This document shows, in pieces, positions 55,107-64,000 of a stretch of DNA of 64,000 bases. Both the position numbers and the translations under genes were made by a program. The notes under the pieces are model-generated. The model ran no database searches, was not told the origin of the DNA, and saw only the letters and a list, made by a program, of their open reading frames with translations. Source of the stretch: Athripsodes cinereus (Eukaryota; Arthropoda; Insecta; Trichoptera; Leptoceridae); assembly GCA_947579605.1 (NCBI GenBank), contig OX388306.1, forward strand, positions 6,262,001 to 6,326,000, read 5' to 3'. How positions within the stretch are numbered: position 1 is the first letter of the stretch; every line of letters starts with the position of its first letter.

Positions 55107-56408
55107 TTACAATCCATTGGATTGGTCTGCAACGAGTTTGGACTTTCTTCTCCACTCCTCCCATTTCTCAGACAGTCTCTTCAACTCCATGTATGAGCCA
55201 CAGCTCATGTCCCTCTTCAGTTGGTCCATATATGCGTCTCTCGGTCGACCTCTGCCATTTGTGCCTTCTGTCCTGCCCTCTGCGATTGCGATGAGCAGTC
55301 CTGAGGCCTGAGTCAATAACACACTTTCACGTCACGTTCCCGCTCCGTTAACGTTCGAGTATAGACGAAGTTGCAAGCAAGTGTCAATTTAGTTGCTAAG
55401 ATACACAATAGTTACGAAAATTAACACTTTGGCGCAACATCATCTGCACCCGAACGCTAACGGAACGAAAACGTAACGCGAAAGTGTGTTATTGACTCAG
55501 GCCTCTGGGTGCCTGATGTTGTGGCCAATCCAGTTAGCTCGTTGTTGGCAGATTCTTTTGAGGAGTTGCCTTTTTTCGCCAGCCCTGGTTAACACTTCTT
55601 CGTTTTCGACGTGTTCCGACCAATGAATCTTCAGCATGAGTCTGTAGCACCACATTTCAAATGCCGCTAACCGTCCGCTTTCACTCTTGCTGATGGTCCA
55701 CGTCTCGTACCCATATAGCAAAATGCTCCACACAAAGGCTTTAGTGAGATTCTTCCTCACGCTTAGATCAATATTAGGGGATTCTAATATTTTGGATTTT
55801 TTGTTAAAGGCAATTCGTGCCTGGTTTATTCTGCTCACAATTTCTGATTTGGAGCGTCCGTCCTAGTTTATTTTGCTGCCCAAGTACACAAATTCTCTTA
55901 CTTGTTTGATGCTCAATCCATTTATGGCAATGTTCGCAGTCGTTTCCTCCCTTCCAACGACCATACATTTTGTTTTGTCTTTATTTATTTTCATGTTGTA
56001 CTTTGAAAACAGAATACTTTCCATTTTTCCTAAGGCTTCGTTCAGCTCCATCTCGGAGTCTGCGAGCAGTGCTATGTCGTCAGCATATCTAATCATGTCG
56101 ACCTTTTTCCCATTTATTTTTACTCCTGTCCAGTTCTTCATTTCTTCTCTGAGTTCATCAAAAGCTCGCTGTATATAGCAGTTAAAGAGTGCTGGCGACA
56201 TTGAGCATCCCTGTCTTACACCTTGTTCTACCCTCGCTTCTACGCAGCTCTCTCCGCTTTTAATAACAGCCATTTCATTCTTGTATAGGCTCCAGATTGC
56301 TCTTCCGTCTTTATAGCTCATTCCTATCTGGTTTAGAGTCTTAAAAAGTTTTCTCCATTCTACTTTATAGAATGCTTTTTCTAGGTCGATGAATGCTACA
56401 TACTGTGA
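55107..56408 (-). pseudogene. LINE C reverse transcriptase remnant
   Basis: Minus strand, 5'-truncated inside the RT. It begins VAFIDLEKAFYKVEWRKLF (motif A, usual Asp of KAFD replaced by Tyr), then GVRQGCSMSPALFN and MIRYADDIALLADSEMELNE (the YADD catalytic motif), then TKCMVVGRE and FVYLGSKIN. An in-frame TAG at 55864-55866 is followed by the same frame (SRINQARIAFNKKS, SILLYGYETWTISKSE, RANWIGHNIRHPEA). After the MITE at 55314-55504 it resumes with SGLLIAIAEGRTEG, GRGRPRDAYMDQLKRD and WRRKSKLVADQSNG. One stop and one MITE are the main lesions, so the copy is fairly young. It cannot act alone. Confidence 0.9.
55314..55504. mobile_element. MITE (191 bp) with CTG target duplication, inside LINE C
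   Basis: AGGCCTGAGTCAATAACACA plus CTTTC forms perfect 25-bp ends, extending with mismatches to about 54 bp. CTG lies on both sides (55311-55313, 55505-55507). Comparison with the uninterrupted LINE C at 35600 confirms the insertion point. Confidence 0.9.
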
Positions 56409-56429
56409 TGAAATGAATATATACAAGGT

Positions 56430-59340
56430 TGTAAATATTATTTTAGATTGTAAATTTAATATTATTATTTTCGTATACCTAGATGGAATATTTGTAGTAG
56501 GTAATTAATATAGGAATGAAACTTAGTTTAATTTCAAGTGGATGATGATGATCTATCTATCTATGTAGGAGACAGAGACAGGTATATTTTGGTGTGTGTC
56601 ATAAAGAGATGGATGTAGTTTTTTTTTGTTGCTTTGGGTCGACATTTTTCAGTACCTGAAGAGGGAGGATAGATGACTCGTGGCAGTTTAGTTTTGTGCC
56701 TAGGAGAGGTGGGACTCAATCATATTAATCTCAGTGTTTGAATTCGATATATTTTAATATTTATTTACCCACCTTCATAGTAGTTAGTACACTATATTTT
56801 AGTGATATTTCCACATTTGGGAATATATATAGATCATCCTAAATTACTTTTAATTAACATTTTAAAATCCGTGATCCTGCCAGCTGTCATAAGATAAGAT
56901 TTTTCAATATTATTAATTTATTTATATCTAGGTGTCGTGATATTTAGAAGGATATTGTTGTCTACAAAGTAGTCGTCGTACACAAGGATTTATTTAATTT
57001 TACAGATTTTGAAAACAAAGGAATTATTTGTTATATGTACATTTATTTTCAGTATATTTGTATGTATGTATGTACTTGTTACCGATTTTATATAGCGCCG
57101 CCCGACACACCTACAACTAGACCGATGGCAGTGGCGTACCGATATTATATTTTCATTTAATTTATTTTACCATAACGAAAGATTATGCAGTTTGGAGAGA
57201 AGTTGTCTGTTGAGCAGGATATTATTTGATTATTAATTTAATTACATATTTTATCATCGAATGTCATTTGTATTCTACGAACTTACTGGATTTTTCTACT
57301 TATTCAACATGCTGTAGTTGCTGCGATATCATGGAAGGAACAAATTTGACATTTTGCATGACACTAATCATAAGTAATATTTATGTATTTATTGGTCTTA
57401 ATATATTTTTATTTGACTTACATGATTCCTAAATTCCCCTCACCATAAATATGTGATCTTTTATAGCTAAATCTTGTCGAGATTACCTTATGGATATGGA
57501 TCCTTTCTGCCTATCGACGCTAGACTAGCTACCTTGTGTCTATAGTGTGGGACTGATCTATTCGTAACCACATATTTATCATTATTATTATACAATTATG
57601 CACGAGACGTATTATGTGCTTTGTAGAATTATATATTATATACTAACAAATTCAGTCCTTACCCTGCTTCGAAATGTAGGTGTACCGTTAGCAAGCCCTG
57701 CGCCCATCTCTTCGATTCAGCTTTCGAGACAAGGGTCAATGCGGGTCTTGCCCCGTTTCCCGCCAGGGTCCATGACAAAGCTTCTTAACATATATTTATA
57801 ATTATTCTTATTATATATAGCTGCATGTTCAAATGAGTATACATATTATATATTATTTTATATATTCGGGGTGTAGATTAGTGCACACGGGCTCAAAATG
57901 CGGCATGGGACAGTTTGAGACGTGAGGGAGCGGAGGCGGCGCTCCTTCAGCATGGACACAGCATGCTTTCCATGCATTAACAACCAGTAGTTATAGTCTC
58001 CGAAAATGATGTCAAAACAATCGTGTTGAAATTTAATTAATATTTAAAAGTAATAAAGTTATGTTTTTGGGTGCGCCACTGTCCTTTACGACGCAACGAA
58101 TTAGTAGGTATGTTGTAGAACATATGTACATACATCGGCTATAGAAACTATGAAATGGTTATCTTATGTAGGGACATAGATCGGCAACCAGTTACCATAC
58201 AACATTCTCGTAATGATATAGAATAATATTATTTGAATTTTATGTTATGATGATTGTTATGTTATATTTCGTTATGTTTTATTATGCACTATTTTTATTA
58301 TGTTATTTTACAGTATCTCAAGGTAAGTGATCTGACGTCAAAGTTGATCTCAGAGTTAATATGTATCAAAATTCATATTTAAATTGTTTTATTGATTTTG
58401 TGATTTTGTTGTTCCTTTTGATTATTGAAATGTATATTTCAGGTGACTTATTTTGCGTTCTAAAAATACACAACGTAGGTAAAATTATCGTCAAAACACA
58501 ACGTACTGGGTCCAAATCTATGAAAATAGTTAATAGATAAATCGAGACGATCACGAAAGGCCAAAATTCGTTAATTAATTCAATTAGGAATGCGATATTT
58601 CGTACGTATATTTGCAACAATGCGAAAATTCATACAATTCTTAGCTAGCTGAATAGGGTTGTCACTTCTAGTTTGGGAATCAATTATTACAGAAGTTATA
58701 GTTTAGAAGCTAGGATGTTGCAAATTCGGAGCTTAGAATGGTTTAAAATAGGTAGGATCATCACAATACGTGTTTCTATTAACTGTTATTCTCTTTTCAA
58801 GAACAAGCCTTAGACTCAGAATTGCATCTCATGTACCTGTCTCTTTGCGGAATCCAAATGTATATTATTATACTACTAAACAAGCGTTTATATAATATGA
58901 GTAATAACTGTTTAATAAACATGTTGAATATTCCAATTTCATTAATATTTAAATGGATTTTGGAAATACATAATAATAAAATTCATTATTATTAATACAA
59001 CGATGCTATACACACAGACTATAGTTAGATCTACTAAAACTAGGGGTGTTATTTTTGGATCTCACCCTTAACGCTTTCGTTCTAAGGTTGACTACCTAGT
59101 AATACAAAATCAGCACTTTTTAAATTGCTTCAGCTGAGAATAATTTTCTAGTTGATTAATTTGAATAATATTTAAATATGTGGTTGGATGGAAGAAACCT
59201 TTATAATTTGAATAGATTTGTTATTTTACCAATTAAAAATCATAATAATTTATTTCATATAATAAAGATAAACACATAGTAGTCTTACTAATAATAAACA
59301 TTAGATATAGATTCAGAAAAACCGATTCAGAAAAAAATAC
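56430..59340. other. Gene-free stretch
   Basis: About 2.9 kb without a recognisable gene, apart from the weak microexon candidate at 58314. GC-richer islands near 57090 and 57900 match nothing I know. Confidence 0.5.
58314..58322 (+). other. Candidate 9-nt microexon
   Basis: TATCTCAAG lies between a good acceptor (TGTTATTTTACAG) and a consensus donor (GTAAGT). Such spacing can occur by chance in AT-rich DNA. Confidence 0.12.
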
Positions 59341-59345
59341 GTAAG

Positions 59346-59447
59346 TATGCAGAACTCTTCTTCTACCAGTGCCATATCAGGTCCCCCCGACGTTGGCGAT
59401 CACTCTGGAGAATGCCTCCCTGTCTCGCGCTGTGCAGACCAGTTCAG
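59346..59447 (-). pseudogene. LINE B 3' fragment
   Basis: The minus strand reads CTARDREAFSRVIANVGGT, stop, then YGTG, matching the end of 61643-61936 (QDREAFARVIANVGGT, stop, YGT) and an AGAAGA tail (TCTTCTTCT on the plus strand). Confidence 0.82.
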
Positions 59448-59449
59448 TA

Positions 59450-60070
59450 TTGTTTTGTGCATACAGAACTAGCAGGAGAAATAAAAAATATTTGGCATTC
59501 TATATCCGTTTATATGATATCTTTAGTCATGTCAGCTACAGAGGTTTCACCGAAATATTTAATAAACAATTTACAATAAATACATTTACGGGTAAATTTA
59601 TACATAGAAATTTAAAAATCTTTTATAATAAATACTTGTAGTATTGTTAAAAAAAATCGAAGACAAAAAATATTTCAAGCACAAGACTTTTTTACTAAGT
59701 AACATATTAAGATCATGACAGATATCTTGAGAAAGACATCTATACATAAAACAACGATATTTGGAAGATTACGATGTTCAGCTATGGAATAAATACAGTA
59801 CAGTGTACACGAGTGTACCTACGTATATGTGGGTGGGTGGGTGGTTGAAATAGAAATTTCTATTTAAACAAAACCAATTACTGAGTAAATTACAGAACAA
59901 ATTCATTGTTGAAAAAAACTTTAATTAAAACCCATTATTGTTAGATTGTTGCAATTGAACATAAATTAAAAGAACGCGTACTATTTCTCTGAAACCAAAA
60001 GTAATTTAACAGTTAGATAAAACAATTTTGTTTGTAAATTGAAATATTTTAAAGTAGACAAAAAATAAAC
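59450..60070. other. Gene-free stretch
   Basis: No supported feature. Confidence 0.5.
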
Positions 60071-60073
60071 ATT

Positions 60074-60380
60074 CGACCCGTGGAGCTCTCGGCAGGGAAT
60101 AGTTCTCTCTTTTAAAAAACAGGTATTCTTAAAACAACAATTCACATTTAGAAATCAGCGGTTATGTCCACACACCTTGAATGTCTAAATTTTTTAGTAG
60201 CACGCGGAGGACGATCTATGTGATTATTAAATGCAGTTAGCCCGCTGACCGCCCCACTTGTGGTATAGAAGTGGTAGTTGTCACGTAGAGTAGTTACGAC
60301 TTGTTTGTTTATTACATGCGAATGGTCTCCTGGATACTTCACTTTTCTATCTCCTGATATGCCTTGACGGTATATATAGA
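60074..60380 (+). mobile_element. SINE1 copy with a repeated tail
   Basis: The head CCCGTGGAGCTCTCGGCAGG, body CACACCTTGAATGTCTAAAT and first tail GTTAGCCCGCTGACCGCCCC end near 60275. A second tail (TTATTACATGCGAATGGTCT, CTCCTGATATGCCTTGACGG) follows at about 60310-60375, as in the tandem copies at 24529 and 24906. Confidence 0.78.
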
Positions 60381-60622
60381 TTGGTAAATAAATGTGACGT
60401 TTGAATTACAAATTTAATAATTCTTCGACGTAATTCTGTAATTATTGTTTGTAGTATGTTTATTCAAATGTTTTTTTTCAGTTTACGATTTACTGATAAT
60501 ATAATTGTTTATTCATGTGTTTTAACATAAGGCAGTAAAATTAAAGATAGCGTACTTATTGTGAAATACATACAGTGGTTTATGTTTATTTATATTGTGT
60601 TAATACGGAACTCACGTCATGA

Positions 60623-60704
60623 GCTGAGGTGTCCGAGTGGTTAAGGAGTTGGACTTGAAATCCAATGGGCTATGCCCGCGCAGGTTCGAATCCTGTCCTC
60701 AGCG
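60623..60704 (+). tRNA. tRNA-Ser (anticodon TGA)
   Basis: An 82-nt cloverleaf: acceptor GCTGAGG pairs with CCTCAGC (7 bp), then discriminator G. The D-arm region GTGTCCGAGTGG (60629-60640) doubles as the A box. Anticodon stem TTGGA/TCCAA encloses loop CTTGAAA with TGA at 60656-60658. A long variable arm of class II tRNAs is present (GGGCTATGCCC), and the T arm GCAGGTTCGAATCCTGT holds the B box GGTTCGAATCC (60683-60693). A TTTT pol III terminator follows at 60709-60712. There is no intron, and CCA is not encoded, as in nuclear genes. The intact stems argue for a functional gene rather than a SINE. Confidence 0.95.
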
Positions 60705-60714
60705 ATACTTTTCA

Positions 60715-61555
60715 TTATTTTTATTATTCTGAATATTCAGTTAAGGTGGAGATACACGAGTATGTACCCATTAACGTACTAATTTTCTACAAATGAAACT
60801 GAAATTGTGTGATTTTGTCTCTGAATTGGAAATAGTTGGAAAAGGAAAAAAAAACCTTGACGCCAAACATTTGAGTCCTTAGTATTCTTTTCCCATTTCA
60901 TAACACTGATGTGAATATTCCAGAGTTTTCAACAACCGAACGTGTCTTTAACATCTTTCTGAAGCAATCTCTATTCGCTTATTTTCGTAATCTCGAAGGC
61001 TATAGATTCCAGCATCTGAGATCATGTAAAAAGGGGCATTGAGTTTGAAAAATTCTCTTCCACGAATAAAAAACATTGCTCATATCAGCCAATGTTGATT
61101 TGACGTTTTAAAAACGGACGTTTTCACGAAATACTCTTAAATAAATATCTGTTTTTTATTTTTATTAAAATGGAAGCTAGTTCTGTCTGTTCAAAAGTTC
61201 TAGTAGAGTTGTGTAAATAGAAAATGAAATAAAGAAGGAGAGAAATGCACTCATGTAGAATATGATATCTTGGATTGTAGAGAATGCTAGACACTATGTA
61301 CATAATAATAATATATCAGAGCGATTCTGTTTCTGAGGTTTAATGTTGTGAAATTATGACGTGGATACTCTTAGAATCTTAGATTTTTCTTTTTAAAATT
61401 CTCCATAAAAGTGTACAGAGGTTTCTCAGTTGGTGTCATTCATGGTTCTGCTTTTTATTCTTATTCTATTTGTTTTATGCAAAGAAAACAAATATTATCC
61501 GTGAACTTCCTGGCGGAGAATATATACATCCTATAAGTTTGTAATTCAGTACCTA
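60715..61555. other. Gene-free stretch
   Basis: No supported feature downstream of the tRNA. Confidence 0.5.
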
Positions 61556-61559
61556 CACA

Positions 61560-62025
61560 TATTATATGTAATTGAGATGCAGGAAATTCGCTTGCTTGAT
61601 TGCCAATAAAATTTAAGGAATTCAAGATGGGTAGCATACCTTGAGATAGCATGCCATAGACAGCTGCTTAAGGACGTTAAGGTCCGTAAGATTTCATATC
61701 TGGGTCACGTTCTGCGGGGCGATAAGTATAGTTTGCTCCAGCTGATACTGATGGGGAAGATTGAGGGGCAGCATGGCCCTGGTAGAAGGCAAACGTCTTG
61801 GCTGCGCAACATAAGAGACTGAACCGGGACGAGACATGTGGGGGAGCTGTTCCGGGTCGCGCAAGATAGAGAAGCCTTCGCCAGAGTGATTGCCAACGTC
61901 GGGGGGACCTGATACGGCACGAAAAGAAGAAGAAGAAGCATACCTTTATTTTGCAGGACACTCAAATACTTGTAGAAACAGTGGGAGAGATATTCTTTTC
62001 TGTGGAGTCCACGGTTCGATATAAT
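61560..62025 (-). mobile_element. SINE1 copy, reverse, interrupted by LINE B
   Basis: On the minus strand the head (GAACCGTGGACTCCACAGAA, then TGAGTGTCCTGCAAAATAAA) is at 61947-62025 and the body (CCATCTTGAATTCC, TTTATTGGCAATC) at 61560-61642. The LINE lies between duplicated AGCATACCTT. Confidence 0.82.
61643..61936 (+). pseudogene. LINE B 3' fragment with 10-bp TSD and (GAA)n tail
   Basis: Frame: EIACHRQLLKDVKVRKISYL, GHVLRGDKYSLLQLILMGKI, GQHGPGRRQTSWLRNIRD, in-frame TGA (probably a former Trp codon), TGTRHVGELFRVAQDREAFA, RVIANVGGT and a stop at 61910-61912. The tail is AGAAGAAGAAG. AGCATACCTT flanks it at 61633-61642 and 61937-61946. The ending is typical of insect LINE polyproteins; only about 90 codons of the C-terminus are present. 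Confidence 0.88.
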
Positions 62026-62429
62026 ATAATTTAATATGTACTAAATCTAGGGTGCTTTCTCAGAGCAGCTTTCTGGTAATATAGCATTATAAACATTTGT
62101 TGAAAGTGCATATCATTAAGAGTTTATTTATATTTTCGCCTACGGCTGAAAAACTGAAAGAAATCTTTTACTGCCTGAAAATCTTTTTCACGATATATTA
62201 TATTTTTACAAAATCAGCTCACAGTTAAATAGCCCATGAAAAAATCTCTTTCCACAAGACACTAATAATATCATTATAAAGTTTTTGATACTTTACTACA
62301 AAAAACACTTTTTCAGGGCTATGGAAGGAAAGTTTGCATGAAATTTTCAACTTTTTACGAGGATTTCTACGTAGGTACGGAGGAATCATAATAATGTACT
62401 ACTCGTGTAGTCATCGCCATATTGTTGAA

Positions 62430-62645
62430 TTAGCCTGTTAACTAAATGGCTAGGCAGTTAATAAAATGCCGGCATTCAATTGGATGGTTAGCCGTTTCGT
62501 TGAATGACAGTGATGCGCCAGACGTTCAACATTCTGCCTGATCGAAACTAGTTCGATAATTGAAATTTAGTTTCTTTATTTGCCACTGTGGCGCTAGGAT
62601 TGCCGGCATAGTAATCGCCCATCTAATTAGTTAACTGTCTATTTC
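62430..62645. mobile_element. Possible imperfect-inverted-repeat element
   Basis: GTTAACTAAATGGCTAGGCA...ATGCCGGCA on the left resembles the complement of TGCCGGCATAGTAATCGCCC...TTAGTTAAC on the right. Many mismatches and no TSD. Weak call. Confidence 0.35.
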
Positions 62646-63133
62646 AACTATCTGGCGGCAACATATTTGAAGAATCGAAACATCAATAACAATATTTCAA
62701 TTGGAGTCCTTGGACTCCTGAAATATCCGGGATAAAATTGTTATTTCAACCGAAGATATATTAGATTGGTGATTCAAAGAAAAAATCGGTCATGTAGCCG
62801 ATCAAATTTTGCTGCCAGTTTTAAACTGATGTTGGTTGAGAAAGTTTGTAAGACAATACATTGCTAATACTTGAAGAACATTGATTGATTGTTGTTTTAT
62901 GTCAATTTTTATGATAGGAACGCAACATCCTCGGCAGGTATAAAGGATGTCCCATACTTCAGCATTAGTAGCAAAGAGACCATTATCATCTTAATGATAT
63001 GGAGTGAAACATCATAATACTATTATTGTTAATATCATGTAATGTTGGAACACAAAAAATCCGAAAAAAGTACCGCGCTGCAAGTCTAATAGGTATGTCA
63101 TTGATTTCAATAACAATATTTCAACACATGTAA

Positions 63134-63606
63134 AGGGGCGTTCACATTTGTTCACTTTCAGTGATCACTCCGGATGATCCTCCAAGATGAAAAGGTGTGA
63201 ACAGGCGTTTCATCAATAGTGATCACTAGCGATGACGGCGGAAAGAGATTACCACTCGTCATAATTTTGATGAAAGGTCCTTTCACTGAAACGACCATAA
63301 ATAAGTTGTATCTTATTATTTGTTTAATTCTCTATGAATTTGTATTGAATGTCAGAATCATGTACAAAATTATTATGCAGTCGAGAGCTATACTATTTTA
63401 TTTTAAGTGTTATTTTTCATTTTTGAATTTGTTTAATTATTTTTATACGAAAATACGTCAAACTACATACAACATGAGTGAGAGTGTTGACATGGCAGTG
63501 AAAGCATAGGACGAACAAATGTGAACAGACGTGTTCACTTTCGATGAACAAGTTTGACACTGACACTCTGGATGATCATCCAAAGTGAAGCAATGTGAAT
63601 GCTACT
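63134..63606. mobile_element. Harbinger-like MITE (473 bp), TAA target duplication
   Basis: Ends AGGGGCGTTCACATTTGTTC and, complemented, AGTAGCATTCACATTGCTTC, with GATGATC words inside both. TAA flanks at 63131-63133 and 63607-63609. A short frame MSESVDMAVKA (near 63473) lies close to one end, echoing the MADVEMEIAKF start in the 31000 element. Confidence 0.78.
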
Positions 63607-63649
63607 TAACATTTTCCTTTTATTTGAAGTATAAACTTTTTGATCAATC

Positions 63650-63735
63650 TATCTATCTAAACCATTGAGGCCTCTCCGACAAGTGGTGTAACCAGCGTCT
63701 GACTGCATATAGTGACCACATAGGTCTCTTTTTAT
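63650..63735 (-). mobile_element. SINE1 3' part with (TAGA)n tail, reverse
   Basis: Plus-strand CTATCTATCTA is the complement of a TAGA tail, followed by complements of the family tail (CGACAAGTGGTGTAACCAGC) and body (GACTGCATATAGTGACCACA). Confidence 0.65.
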
Positions 63736-63739
63736 TTTT

Positions 63740-64000
63740 ATTTATTTATTTAATCAAGCTATAAAGATAACATTTAATTTTATAACTTATAATAACCTTA
63801 TGATTAACTACCATTATTATACTTATTTTCTATTTCAATTATCTTAAATTATGAATCAACTTTAATAAAACATTCCAATAAGAAAACAATACATTCCACT
63901 AAGAAAACAAAAATCAGTCTGATAATATTTAAGCCATACGAATTAAACTAACGAAACAATCTACATAATTACAGTTTTATAAGAATAATAAATATACTTC
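63740..64000. other. AT-rich end of window
   Basis: No supported feature. Confidence 0.5.

Overview
The window looks like intergenic or intronic DNA of an insect, most likely a moth or butterfly. The evidence is indirect: AT-rich sequence, frequent GTAGGTACCTAC-like words, a eukaryotic nuclear tRNA gene, piggyBac and hAT-type DNA transposons, and many 5'-truncated LINEs with short microsatellite tails. I see no complete host protein gene. The only confident cellular gene is a tRNA-Ser(TGA) at 60623-60704. One 65-nt candidate exon (48990-49054) and one 9-nt candidate microexon (58314-58322) suggest host introns may cross the region, but neither is proven.

Layout. 1-9 kb is anonymous AT-rich DNA with LINE scraps and small tandem or inverted repeats. 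9-17 kb holds LINE and SINE copies, a hAT MITE with a perfect 8-bp target duplication (9979-10176), a near-perfect 94-bp hairpin inside a 15-bp direct repeat (12550-12775) and a palindromic MITE (14571-14840). 17.9-23 kb is the core of the window and is nested three deep: a piggyBac transposase gene (minus strand) is split in its Cys-rich C-terminal domain by a 3.36-kb DNA transposon (18020-21376) with TAGGGTGGAAC ends and an 8-bp duplication. That transposon carries a decayed transposase of a family I cannot place in a named superfamily, and it is itself invaded by a truncated LINE (20541-21171). 23.7-30 kb is a cluster of one SINE-like family. 31 and 49.1 kb carry two inverted copies of a PIF/Harbinger-type MITE that keep a transposase-like start. 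34.6 kb has a GIY-YIG (Penelope-like) fragment. 37-42 kb has three minisatellites. 43.9-46.9 kb is a MITE-rich composite. 55.1-56.4 kb has the longest LINE reverse transcriptase remnant, split by a MITE. 60-64 kb has the tRNA, nested SINE/LINE insertions and a second Harbinger-like MITE.

Repeat families named here for cross-reference only. LINE A: RTE-like C-terminus ending GRPRTTW..LSAYP, with tails of TATG, TAGA or TATAG. LINE B: (GAA)n tail. LINE C: RT with YADD, ends ADQSNG. LINE D: WNRLP..LKT C-terminus, (CAT)n tail. LINE E: (GATGAT)n tail. LINE F: 3' ends with 'gataaactcgcc'-like words. SINE1: about 200-250 bp, more than 15 copies, 3' tail like LINE A. SINE2 and SINE3: tRNA-derived, with B boxes. 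SINE1 appears to borrow the LINE A tail, which would make LINE A its mobilising partner. Family names come from motif recognition by eye; no database search was possible.
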